DNA of 51,574 nucleotides, taken from Betaproteobacteria bacterium. GTDB taxonomy: Bacteria; Pseudomonadota; Gammaproteobacteria; Burkholderiales; SG8-41. The stretch lies in assembly GCA_025353085.1 (NCBI GenBank), contig JANXRI010000212.1, positions 1 to 51,574 on the forward strand. Reading direction: 5' to 3'. Made by a program: the position numbers and the translations under genes. Under the pieces are notes generated by a model, which ran no database searches, was not told the origin of the DNA, and worked only from the letters and a program-made list of their open reading frames with translations. Shown here piece by piece: positions 1 through 7,589 of this stretch. Numbering within the stretch: the stretch's first letter is position 1; each line of letters starts with the position of its first letter.

Positions 1-1641
1 CGCTTGCCGGCCGGCGCGTTGCTGGTGTCGGGCGACGGTCATGTGTTCACGCGTCACAGCGTCAGTTTTCACGCGCCCGATTCAGAACTGCACGGCGTGC
101 TGTCACGCCAGCGCGAGATCGAGCAGATAACGCGGCAGCACGCGACCGAGCAGGCGCGGCTGACGACGCTGCGCGAAGCGCTTGGCGAGGCGGAGGCGGG
201 CTTCGAACAGCGCAAGGCGGTGACGAATGAACTGCGCAACGCCGCGGAAGCTCTTCAACAATCGTTGCATGAATCCGAACTTTCGATACTGCGCCTGTCC
301 GAACATGCCCAGCGCGTGACCCAGCGCGGCGAACAAATTGCTGCCGAACTGGCTGAGATCGGCGCTCAGTCAGGCAATGAGCGCGGCCAGCACGACGCGG
401 CGCAAATCAATATCGCTGAATTCGACCGGCTGCGCCTTGAGCACCATGACCGGCAGACGGGTGTCCTGGCGCATCATGCGGCGGCAGAAGCGGCTTTGGA
501 ACAACAACGCCAACTGATGCAGCGGGCCGAACGAGCGGCGCAGGAGTCGGCGTTCCATGTGAAAACATGCGCCAACAAAATTGCCGAAATTGAAAATGCA
601 ATTAAGCTGATCGCCGATAGTGTCGGCACCGTTAAGACCGGCATCGCCCAGCACGAACACGAACTGGGATTGCTCGATGAAGCGCCGCTCACGACCGATC
701 TCGAGCAAATCATCGGCGTGCGCGCGCAGAAAGAACAAGTACTGGCCGCGGCGCGTGACGCGCTCGAAGCAACGGAGACGGCGCTGCGGGAAACCGGGCA
801 GGAACGCAGCAGCATAGAGCAAAACCTCAATCCGATCCGCGAACGCACCAATGAGGTCAAACTGAAGGAGCAGGAAGCCCGCCTGATGGAAGAGCAGTTC
901 GCCATGCAACTCGCCGAAGCGGGTGCTGATGACGCGGAGCTTGAGGCTCAGCTCGAAAAAGGCAAGCGGTCGGGCGCCTGGCAGGCGGATATCACGCGGC
1001 TAAACGGTGAAATTAGCGCGCTCGGCGCGGTCAATCTGGCGGCGCTTGAAGAGCTCGATTCCGCGCAGCAACGCAAGAATTATCTCGATGCGCAATCGCT
1101 CGATCTTAACCAGGCGCTATCGACTCTCGAGGACGCGATCCGCCGCATCGACCGGGAAACCCGCGAACGCCTCCAGCATACGTTCGACGAGGTCAACGGG
1201 CATTTTGGCCGCCTGTTCCCGTCGCTCTTCGGCGGCGGCCGCGCCAAGCTTGAATTGACGGGCGAGGAAATCCTCGACAGCGGCGTGCACGTCATCGCGC
1301 AGCCGCCGGGCAAGAAAAACAGTTCGATCCATTTATTGTCAGGCGGCGAAAAAGCGCTGACCGCCTTATCGCTCGTGTTCGCGTTGTTCCAGTTAAACCC
1401 CGCGCCATTCTGCCTGCTCGACGAGGTCGACGCGCCGCTTGACGACACCAATACCGAGCGCTTCTGCCAGCTGGTCAAGAAAATGTCGGCTAATTCGCAG
1501 TTCCTGTTTATCAGTCATAACAAGATCACGATGGAAATCGCCAATCAACTGATCGGGGTCACTATGCAGGAACCCGGCGTGTCGCGCGTGGTGGCGGTCG
1601 ATATCGAAGAAGCCATGAAGCTCGCCGAAGAAGCGGCGTAG
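1..1641 (+). CDS. smc: Chromosome segregation ATPase SMC, C-terminal part (5' truncated by window edge)
   Basis: The reading frame is open from base 1, so the N-terminal Walker A head, first coiled coil and most of the hinge lie outside the window. What is visible is the end of the hinge, a long returning coiled coil rich in Glu, Gln, Ala and Arg (to about nt 1150), and the C-terminal ATPase head: ABC signature LSGGE (nt 1336-1350), then Walker B and D-loop CLLDEVDAPLDD (nt about 1411-1446) and the switch histidine in FISHNK. SMC dimers compact and segregate the chromosome together with ScpA/ScpB. It is followed 17 bp later by zipA, an order seen in betaproteobacteria. Family assignment is secure. 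Confidence 0.97.
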   Translation, partial: RLPAGALLVSGDGHVFTRHSVSFHAPDSELHGVLSRQREIEQITRQHATEQARLTTLREALGEAEAGFEQRKAVTNELRNAAEALQQSLHESELSILRLSEHAQRVTQRGEQIAAELAEIGAQSGNERGQHDAAQINIAEFDRLRLEHHDRQTGVLAHHAAAEAALEQQRQLMQRAERAAQESAFHVKTCANKIAEIENAIKLIADSVGTVKTGIAQHEHELGLLDEAPLTTDLEQIIGVRAQKEQVLAAARDALEATETALRETGQERSSIEQNLNPIRERTNEVKLKEQEARLMEEQFAMQLAEAGADDAELEAQLEKGKRSGAWQADITRLNGEISALGAVNLAALEELDSAQQRKNYLDAQSLDLNQALSTLEDAIRRIDRETRERLQHTFDEVNGHFGRLFPSLFGGGRAKLELTGEEILDSGVHVIAQPPGKKNSSIHLLSGGEKALTALSLVFALFQLNPAPFCLLDEVDAPLDDTNTERFCQLVKKMSANSQFLFISHNKITMEIANQLIGVTMQEPGVSRVVAVDIEEAMKLAEEAA

Positions 1642-1658
1642 GCCAGGCGCGCGCGACC

Positions 1659-2741
1659 ATGAGCGATTTGCAAACAGCTTTGCTCGGCATTGGCGCCTGC
1701 GTGGTGGCCGGCGTATATGCGTTCAATTGGTGGCAGGAGCGCCAGTTCAAGCGCCGCAGCGAACTGGCATTTGAGCGCGAGCATGATGATGTGCTGATGC
1801 CCGCCGTGAGGTCGGCGGATACAGACACAAATCCCGGCGCGCGCATTGAGCCGCGACTGGACGCCGATCCATTTCCAGCGGCTGCGCCAGATATCCTGCC
1901 CACGCGCACGCCACCGACGCTCATGATCGATCCGGTGATCGACTATGTGGTGGACACCGAACTCGCGGCGCCTGCGGCGAGCGCAGGCTTGCACGCGCAG
2001 TTGATCGAACTCACCTCGGACTGGGATAAGCCGGTGCTGGCAGCGGGCTACGATGCGGCGGCGACCGAGTGGCAGCCGGCCGGCGTCGACAGCCGCATCG
2101 CTTACGCCCGGTTACGCTTCGCGGTGCAAATGTCGAACCGGGCGGGCTGCGTGGACCAGGACAAGCTCAACGTGTTTCGCGCGACCGTGCAAAGCTGGGC
2201 GGATGACGAGGGCGCCATCAGCGTCAAGTCGCTGGATCCGGCAGTGGCGCATTCGATGGCGGTGCAAATCGACCGGTTCTGCTCTGATGTGGATATTGCG
2301 ATCGGCGTTAACGTGATCACGCGGGGCGGCCCGTTTTCCGGAACTAAAATACGCGCGCTCGCCGAGGCCCGCGGCATGAAGCTTGAAAGCGCCGGCGTGT
2401 TTTACCTGCGCAATGACCACGGCAACATCGTTTACTCGCTCGACAATCACGAGCCTATGCCGTTCGTGCCAGAGCAGATCAAGGCGCTGATGACGAGCGG
2501 GGTCACCTTCCTGCTTGATGTGCCGTGTGTCGCGGAAGGGCTCGGCTCATTCGAGGGAATGCTCGCGACGGCGCGTGCTTTCTCGTCAACGCTCGACGGC
2601 ACGCTGGTCGACGACAACCGCACAGTGCTCACGGATGATGCCATTGACAAGATCCGACGCCAGTTGACAGGAATACTTGCGAAAATGGAGGCAGGCCAGA
2701 TCGCGGCCGGAGGAGCGCGCGCGCTGCGTTTGTTTTCGTAA
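1659..2741 (+). CDS. zipA: Cell division protein ZipA (FtsZ-binding membrane anchor)
   Basis: 360 aa. A single N-terminal membrane segment (residues about 6-22, ALLGIGACVVAGVYAF) is followed by a basic stretch, an acidic/Pro-rich linker and a C-terminal ZipA-type FtsZ-binding domain (about residues 200-345). ZipA tethers FtsZ to the inner membrane early in divisome assembly. The overall architecture and its place between smc and ligA support the call; the sequence is divergent from the enterobacterial protein, as is usual in betaproteobacteria. The ATG follows the smc stop by 17 bp without a strong ribosome-binding site. The stop codon directly abuts the ligA start codon, which suggests translational coupling. 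Confidence 0.87.
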   Translation: MSDLQTALLGIGACVVAGVYAFNWWQERQFKRRSELAFEREHDDVLMPAVRSADTDTNPGARIEPRLDADPFPAAAPDILPTRTPPTLMIDPVIDYVVDTELAAPAASAGLHAQLIELTSDWDKPVLAAGYDAAATEWQPAGVDSRIAYARLRFAVQMSNRAGCVDQDKLNVFRATVQSWADDEGAISVKSLDPAVAHSMAVQIDRFCSDVDIAIGVNVITRGGPFSGTKIRALAEARGMKLESAGVFYLRNDHGNIVYSLDNHEPMPFVPEQIKALMTSGVTFLLDVPCVAEGLGSFEGMLATARAFSSTLDGTLVDDNRTVLTDDAIDKIRRQLTGILAKMEAGQIAAGGARALRLFS

Positions 2742-4784
2742 ATGGCCTTGCCGGAGTCCATCATCTCGCGCGTCGAAGCACTGCGCGCGACAATCGAGCA
2801 GCACAATAACGACTATTACGTCCTCGATCGGCCGACCGTTACGGATGCGGAATACGACCGGCTGTTTCACGAGTTGCAGGCACTGGAGCAGGAACACCCC
2901 CGGCTGGTATCGTCACATTCGCCCACTCAACGCGTCGGCGGTGGCGTGCTGGCGGAACTCAAGCCCGTCGTGCATGCACTGCCCATGCTGTCGATCCGCA
3001 CGGAAACCGACATCAGCGACGCCGGTGCATTTAAATTCGATTCTTATATCCGGCGCGAATTGGGCCTGGACGAACAGGCGCCGCCAGTTGAATATATTGC
3101 CGAGCTCAAGTTCGATGGCCTGGCTATCAATCTGCGGTATGAGGACGGGCGTCTTGCGCAGGCGGCCACGCGCGGCAACGGCGAGGTCGGCGAAGACGTT
3201 ACCCCAAACGTGCGGACCATCCGGCACGTGCCGCTGAAACTGCGCGGCAATGCGCCGCAGGTTATCGAGATACGCGGTGAGATCTACATGCGCCGCAGCG
3301 ACTTCGACCGCATGAATGAACGGCAGCAGGCGGCCGGCGAAAAAACTTTTGTGAATCCGCGCAATGCCGCGGCCGGCGCAATCCGTCAACTCGATTCAGG
3401 CATGACCGCGCAACGCCCGCTGTCCTTCTTCGCGTATGGGCTGGGGAAATTCGCCGGGTGGCGCGCACCGGATCGCCACAGCGCGGTGCTGGACGCCCTG
3501 GAGAAATTCGGCGTACCGGTAAGCAAAGACCGCAACGTGGTCCATGGGTCGCAAGGACTGGTGGCGTACCACCGTGATATCGGCGAGCGCCGGGACCGGC
3601 TGCCGTTCGGCATCGACGGGGTCGTCTATAAAGTCAACAGTCTGAAACTTCAGCAGCAGCTCGGATTCCGCACACGCGAGCCGCGGTGGGCAGTAGCGCA
3701 CAAGTATCCCGCGCAGGAAGAAATGACCGTGATCCTTAATATCGATGTGCAGGTCGGCCGCACCGGCGCGCTTACGCCGACGGCGCGCCTGCGGCCGGTG
3801 TTTGTCGGCGGAGTTACCGTAACCAATGCAACGCTGCACAACGAGGATGAAGTGCGGCGCAAGGACGTGTGGATCGGCGACACCGTTATCGTGCGGCGCG
3901 CGGGCGACGTAATTCCCGAAGTCGTTGCGGTAGTGGTCGAGCGCCGTCCCGCCGATGCGCGCCCGTTTGCAATGCCCGCCAATTGCCCCGAGTGCGGATC
4001 GGCGGCGGTGCGGTTGCCCGACGAAGCGGTTACGCGCTGCACCGGGGGCTTATTTTGTCCGGCGCAGCGCCGGCAGGCGCTGTTGCATTTTGCGGGTCGC
4101 AGGGCGATGGACATCGAAGGGCTCGGCGAAAAACTGGTGGAGCAACTGGTGACCGCCAACATCGTGCGCACGCCCGCCGATCTATACAAGTTGGGAATCG
4201 CCAGTCTGGCAGAGCTGGACCGCATGGCCGAAAAATCCGCGTCCAACCTCGTTGCGGCGATCGAAAAAAGCAAGCGCACAACGCTGGCGCGGTTTATCTA
4301 TGCGTTAGGTATTCGCAACGTGGGCGAGAGCACGGCGCAGGAGCTCGCCCGCTGGTTCGGCAACATCGGGCGCGTGGCGAGCGCTGATGTGCACGCTCTG
4401 CAGCAAGTGCCCGATGTCGGTCCCGTTGTCGCGCAAAGCATAGCCGAATTTTTTGCCGAGCCGCACAATCGCGAAGTCGTCGAGCAACTCCTCGCAGCGG
4501 GCGTCTCGTTTGCAGAAACCGCCGCGAGAGAAATCGATACTGCGAGCCCCGCATACGGCAAGACGTTCGTGCTGACCGGCGCTTTGCCGCGCCTAACCCG
4601 CGATGAGGCGGCGCAAAAGATCCGCGACCGTGGCGGCAAGGTTAGCGGCAGCGTATCGAAAAAAACTCATTTCGTCGTGGCCGGCGAAGATGCCGGCAGC
4701 AAGTTGGTCAAGGCGCAAGAGTTGGGTGTTGCTATACTCGACGAGGCGGGGTTGCTCAAACTGCTGGAGGCAATGACGAAATGA
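2742..4784 (+). CDS. ligA: NAD+-dependent DNA ligase LigA
   Basis: 680 aa, normal length for the family. Visible domains in order: N-terminal Ia domain with HNNDYYVLDRP (NMN binding), adenylation domain with the catalytic lysine in ELKFDG (K123), OB fold, four-cysteine zinc finger (CPECG...C...C, about residues 407-435), helix-hairpin-helix repeats and a C-terminal BRCT domain (about 600-680, beginning GKTFVLTGALP). It seals nicks in replication and repair using NAD+. It starts immediately after zipA and its TGA overlaps the galU ATG (ATGA), so the four genes smc-zipA-ligA-galU look co-transcribed. Confidence 0.98.
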   Translation: MALPESIISRVEALRATIEQHNNDYYVLDRPTVTDAEYDRLFHELQALEQEHPRLVSSHSPTQRVGGGVLAELKPVVHALPMLSIRTETDISDAGAFKFDSYIRRELGLDEQAPPVEYIAELKFDGLAINLRYEDGRLAQAATRGNGEVGEDVTPNVRTIRHVPLKLRGNAPQVIEIRGEIYMRRSDFDRMNERQQAAGEKTFVNPRNAAAGAIRQLDSGMTAQRPLSFFAYGLGKFAGWRAPDRHSAVLDALEKFGVPVSKDRNVVHGSQGLVAYHRDIGERRDRLPFGIDGVVYKVNSLKLQQQLGFRTREPRWAVAHKYPAQEEMTVILNIDVQVGRTGALTPTARLRPVFVGGVTVTNATLHNEDEVRRKDVWIGDTVIVRRAGDVIPEVVAVVVERRPADARPFAMPANCPECGSAAVRLPDEAVTRCTGGLFCPAQRRQALLHFAGRRAMDIEGLGEKLVEQLVTANIVRTPADLYKLGIASLAELDRMAEKSASNLVAAIEKSKRTTLARFIYALGIRNVGESTAQELARWFGNIGRVASADVHALQQVPDVGPVVAQSIAEFFAEPHNREVVEQLLAAGVSFAETAAREIDTASPAYGKTFVLTGALPRLTRDEAAQKIRDRGGKVSGSVSKKTHFVVAGEDAGSKLVKAQELGVAILDEAGLLKLLEAMTK

Positions 4785-5653
4785 CCAACGAAATTACCAA
4801 GGCAGTGTTTCCGGTGGCCGGGCTCGGCACGCGGTTCTTGCCGGCGACCAAGGCGAGTCCTAAAGAAATGTTGCCGGTCGTCGACAAGCCGCTCATCCAG
4901 TATGCGGTCGAGGAGGCGGTTGCCGCAGGCATCACGGAGCTCGTGTTCATCACCGGGCGCAGCAAGCGCGCGATCGAAGATCATTTCGACAAGGCGTTTG
5001 AAGTAGAAACGGAACTCACGGCGCGGGGCAACCATGAGATGCTCGCGATGGTGCGCGACGTTGTGCCGCGCAATGTCAAGTGCATTTACGTGCGCCAGCA
5101 GGAAGCGCTCGGTCTCGGGCATGCGGTGCTCTGCGCGCAGCCCGTAGTCGGCGATCATCCGTTTGCAGTGATTCTGGCCGACGACCTGATCGATGCGAAT
5201 CCGCCGGTGATGAAACAAATGGTCGACGTGTACAGACGCGAGCGATGCTCGTTGCTCGGCGTGCAGCAAATTGCGCGCGCGGAAAGCCGGCAGTACGGAA
5301 TCGTCAAGCCGGGTCGCCGCGAAGGCAATCTGCATCCGGTGACCGCCATCGTCGAAAAACCGCTACCAGCCAAAGCGCCGTCGCGTCTCGGTGTAGTCGG
5401 GCGTTATATTTTATCGCCGCGGATTTTCGAGTTCCTGCACAAGGTAAAGCCCGGCGCCGGCGGCGAAATTCAATTGACCGACGGTATCGCCGGATTGCTT
5501 GGAGAAGAGCGCGTGCTCGCGCATCAATTCACCGGCGTGCGCTACGATTGCGGCAGCAAGCTCGGTTATCTGAAGGCGAATGTCGCCTACGGTCTCAAGC
5601 ATCCCGAAGTCGCGCGCGAATTTGCGCGCCACCTCGCAACGTTGCGGCGCTGA
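4781..5653 (+). CDS. galU: UTP-glucose-1-phosphate uridylyltransferase
   Basis: 290 aa. The N-terminal nucleotide-binding signature FPVAGLGTRFLPATKASPKE is typical of GalU, followed by EMLPVVDKPLIQYAVEEA and the catalytic-domain motifs VEKP and GEIQLTD. GalU makes UDP-glucose from UTP and glucose-1-phosphate for cell-surface glycans; this pool is also a possible sugar donor for the downstream SenB-type glycosyltransferase, which is only an inference. ATG overlaps the ligA stop by 4 bp. Full length, no anomalies seen. Confidence 0.97.
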   Translation: MTNEITKAVFPVAGLGTRFLPATKASPKEMLPVVDKPLIQYAVEEAVAAGITELVFITGRSKRAIEDHFDKAFEVETELTARGNHEMLAMVRDVVPRNVKCIYVRQQEALGLGHAVLCAQPVVGDHPFAVILADDLIDANPPVMKQMVDVYRRERCSLLGVQQIARAESRQYGIVKPGRREGNLHPVTAIVEKPLPAKAPSRLGVVGRYILSPRIFEFLHKVKPGAGGEIQLTDGIAGLLGEERVLAHQFTGVRYDCGSKLGYLKANVAYGLKHPEVAREFARHLATLRR

Positions 5654-5672
5654 GAGCAGAAAGTCACGACGT

Positions 5673-6218
5673 ATGCAGGCCGACGACGCGAAGCAAATTC
5701 TGCGAACCGCGGAGCAACTTTGTACGGCCGACGCAGTGACGCAGGCCGTGCAAAGTGTCGCGGCCGCAATCACGATCGCACTCGCGCCGGCAAATCCCCT
5801 GGTGCTGGCGGTGATGAGCGGCGCCGTTGTGTTTACCGGGCAACTGCTGCCGCTCTTGAATTTTCCGCTCGACCTCGACTACGTTCATCTCACTCGCTAC
5901 GGCGACGCAACAGTGGGCGGCGGTATCGAGTGGAAAATGTTTCCCGAAGCCAAAATCGCGGGACGTGTCGTCCTCGTCGTCGACGATATTCTCGATGAAG
6001 GTCATACGCTCGCTGAAATAAAACGCCGCGTGCTTCAAGCCGGCGCCAGCCGATTTTATGCCGCGGTGTTTGTCGATAAAGACATTGGCGTTGACAAGCC
6101 GATCGCTGCCGATTTCGTCGGCATCACGCTTCCCAACCGCTATGTCTTCGGCTTTGGCATGGACGTCCAAGGTGCCTGGCGCAATCTGCCGGCCGTTTAC
6201 GCACTGAAGCAGGGGTAA
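5673..6218 (+). CDS. hpt: Hypoxanthine-guanine phosphoribosyltransferase family protein
   Basis: 181 aa from the ATG at 5673; the frame is open further upstream into galU, but that extension is arginine-rich antisense-like sequence, while MQADDAKQIL fits the family. A type I phosphoribosyltransferase with the PRPP-binding loop VVLVVDDILDEGHTL (about residues 100-114) and the early SGAVVFTGQLLP segment. It salvages hypoxanthine or guanine to IMP or GMP. It lies between galU (19 bp gap) and the methylthioinosine phosphorylase (4 bp gap), forming a purine-salvage pair with the latter. Exact base specificity cannot be read from sequence. Confidence 0.9.
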   Translation: MQADDAKQILRTAEQLCTADAVTQAVQSVAAAITIALAPANPLVLAVMSGAVVFTGQLLPLLNFPLDLDYVHLTRYGDATVGGGIEWKMFPEAKIAGRVVLVVDDILDEGHTLAEIKRRVLQAGASRFYAAVFVDKDIGVDKPIAADFVGITLPNRYVFGFGMDVQGAWRNLPAVYALKQG

Positions 6219-6222
6219 CCGG

Positions 6223-6969
6223 ATGTTGGCAATCATCGGCGGCAGTGGATTTGCGCAGATTCCCGGGTTCAAGCTTGAGCGCCGCGAAGTTACGCGCACG
6301 CCTTATGGCGAGCCCTCGAGCGCGCTGTCGTTCGGCGCCGTTGCGGGACAGCCGGTCGTATTGCTCGCGCGGCATGGTTATGGCCATACCATACCGCCGC
6401 ACCAGATTAATTACCGCGCAAACGTATGGGCGTTGCAGTCGTGTGGCGTCACCCGGGTTCTGGGTCTCGCTACTGTCGGCGGAATACGCGCAGATCTCGC
6501 GCCGGGCATCCTGCTGGTTCCCGATCAAATAATCGATTACACGCACGGCCGCGCGGCGACTTTCTTTACGCTCGCGGATCGTGGCGTGCATCACATCGAT
6601 TTCACGCTCCCTTACTCGACGGAGCTGAGACTTGCGTGCGTGAACGGCGCCAAACGCGCACGGGAACCGATCGTCGACGGCGGGGTCTATGCGGCTACGC
6701 AGGGACCGCGGCTTGAAACGTCCGCGGAGATCAACCGGCTCGAACGCGACGGCGCCGATGTAGTTGGAATGACCGGGATGCCGGAAGCAGTGCTCGCCAA
6801 AGAAATCGGTTTGTCTTACGCAGTACTCGCGATTGTCGTGAACTATGCGGCGGGACGCGGCGCCAGCAAGGCAGGTATACCGATGGAAGAAATTGCGTTG
6901 GTGATGCAGCAAGCGACCGGCAAAGTGCAACGGATAATTGAACAGGTGGCGAAGGACAATGGCGGTTAA
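6223..6969 (+). CDS. S-methyl-5'-thioinosine (or methylthioadenosine) phosphorylase
   Basis: 248 aa, member of the PNP/MTAP family II. Phosphate and nucleoside site motifs are visible: IIGGSGF at the start, LARHGYGHTIPPHQINYRAN, TQGPRLET, and GADVVGMTGMPEAVLAKE. The base-contacting segment reads VVNYAAG, with Asn where adenine-specific MTA phosphorylases usually carry Asp; this favours a 6-oxopurine substrate, i.e. methylthioinosine phosphorylase as in Pseudomonas. The enzyme would recycle the by-product of polyamine synthesis to hypoxanthine, which the upstream Hpt could salvage. Good ribosome-binding site AGGGG at 6211-6215. Overlaps def by 11 bp. Confidence 0.88.
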   Translation: MLAIIGGSGFAQIPGFKLERREVTRTPYGEPSSALSFGAVAGQPVVLLARHGYGHTIPPHQINYRANVWALQSCGVTRVLGLATVGGIRADLAPGILLVPDQIIDYTHGRAATFFTLADRGVHHIDFTLPYSTELRLACVNGAKRAREPIVDGGVYAATQGPRLETSAEINRLERDGADVVGMTGMPEAVLAKEIGLSYAVLAIVVNYAAGRGASKAGIPMEEIALVMQQATGKVQRIIEQVAKDNGG

Positions 6970-7507
6970 AGAAGTACTGAGAATGGGCGATGCGCGTTTG
7001 CTGGAAATAGCAAAACCGGTCGAGAAGTTCGACACACCCGAGCTGCATGCGTTGCTCGCGGATATGCAGGACACCATGGCGGCGCTCGACGGCGCCGGCC
7101 TTGCGGCGCCGCAGATTGGCGTCGGCCTGCAGGTCGTGATTTTCGGCATAGAACACAACCCGCGGTACCCGGATGCCGAGGCGGTGCCGCAGACTGTGTT
7201 GATCAATCCGACGCTGACGCCGCTCTCCACGGATATTGAGGACGACTGGGAAGGTTGCCTGTCGGTACCGGGTATGCGTGGCGTGGTGCCGCGCTTTGCC
7301 GAGCTGCGCTATCAAGGCTTCGACCAGTACGGTAAACCCATCGACCGCAGCGTCGACAGCTTTCATGCGCGCGTCGTCCAGCACGAATGCGATCATCTGA
7401 TCGGCGTGTTGTATCCGATGCGCATACGCGACTTCAGCCGCTTTGGGTTCACTGAAGTGCTGTTTCCCGGCGAAGATAGCGCGGACGACGGAACGAAGCA
7501 GGATTGA
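6959..7507 (+). CDS. def: Peptide deformylase
   Basis: 182 aa from the ATG at 6959, which has a GAAGGA ribosome-binding site; an upstream in-frame ATG at 6938 lies inside the previous gene and is unlikely. All three deformylase motifs are present: GAGLAAPQIG, EGCLS and QHECDHL, giving the Cys and two His metal ligands and catalytic Glu. It removes the formyl group from nascent proteins. It is the last gene of the plus-strand group and converges on glnD. It is not adjacent to fmt here; this is probably one of two deformylases in the genome (inference). Confidence 0.96.
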   Translation: MAVKEVLRMGDARLLEIAKPVEKFDTPELHALLADMQDTMAALDGAGLAAPQIGVGLQVVIFGIEHNPRYPDAEAVPQTVLINPTLTPLSTDIEDDWEGCLSVPGMRGVVPRFAELRYQGFDQYGKPIDRSVDSFHARVVQHECDHLIGVLYPMRIRDFSRFGFTEVLFPGEDSADDGTKQD

Positions 7508-7576
7508 GGAGTGAGGATCGGGGATTAAAAATTACGGATTGCGGATTAAGTGTAGATGGTCTACGTCTTCAATCCT
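7500..7576. repeat. Imperfect inverted repeat with inner hairpin between convergent def and glnD
   Basis: The arm AGGATTGAGGA (7500-7510, covering the def stop) is complementary to TCTTCAATCCT (7566-7576) with one G-U pair, and a smaller perfect hairpin GTAGA-TGG-TCTAC lies at 7552-7564. The space between contains short GGATT repeats. The position between converging genes suits a weak bidirectional terminator, but no strong U-tract is seen. Confidence 0.4.
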
Positions 7577-7589
7577 CCATCCTGTATTG

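Noticed and set aside
6124..7230. 368-codon open frame on minus across mtnP-like and def genes
   Set aside because: Opposite-strand shadow of two conserved genes; the translation is Arg/Cys-rich and resembles no family.
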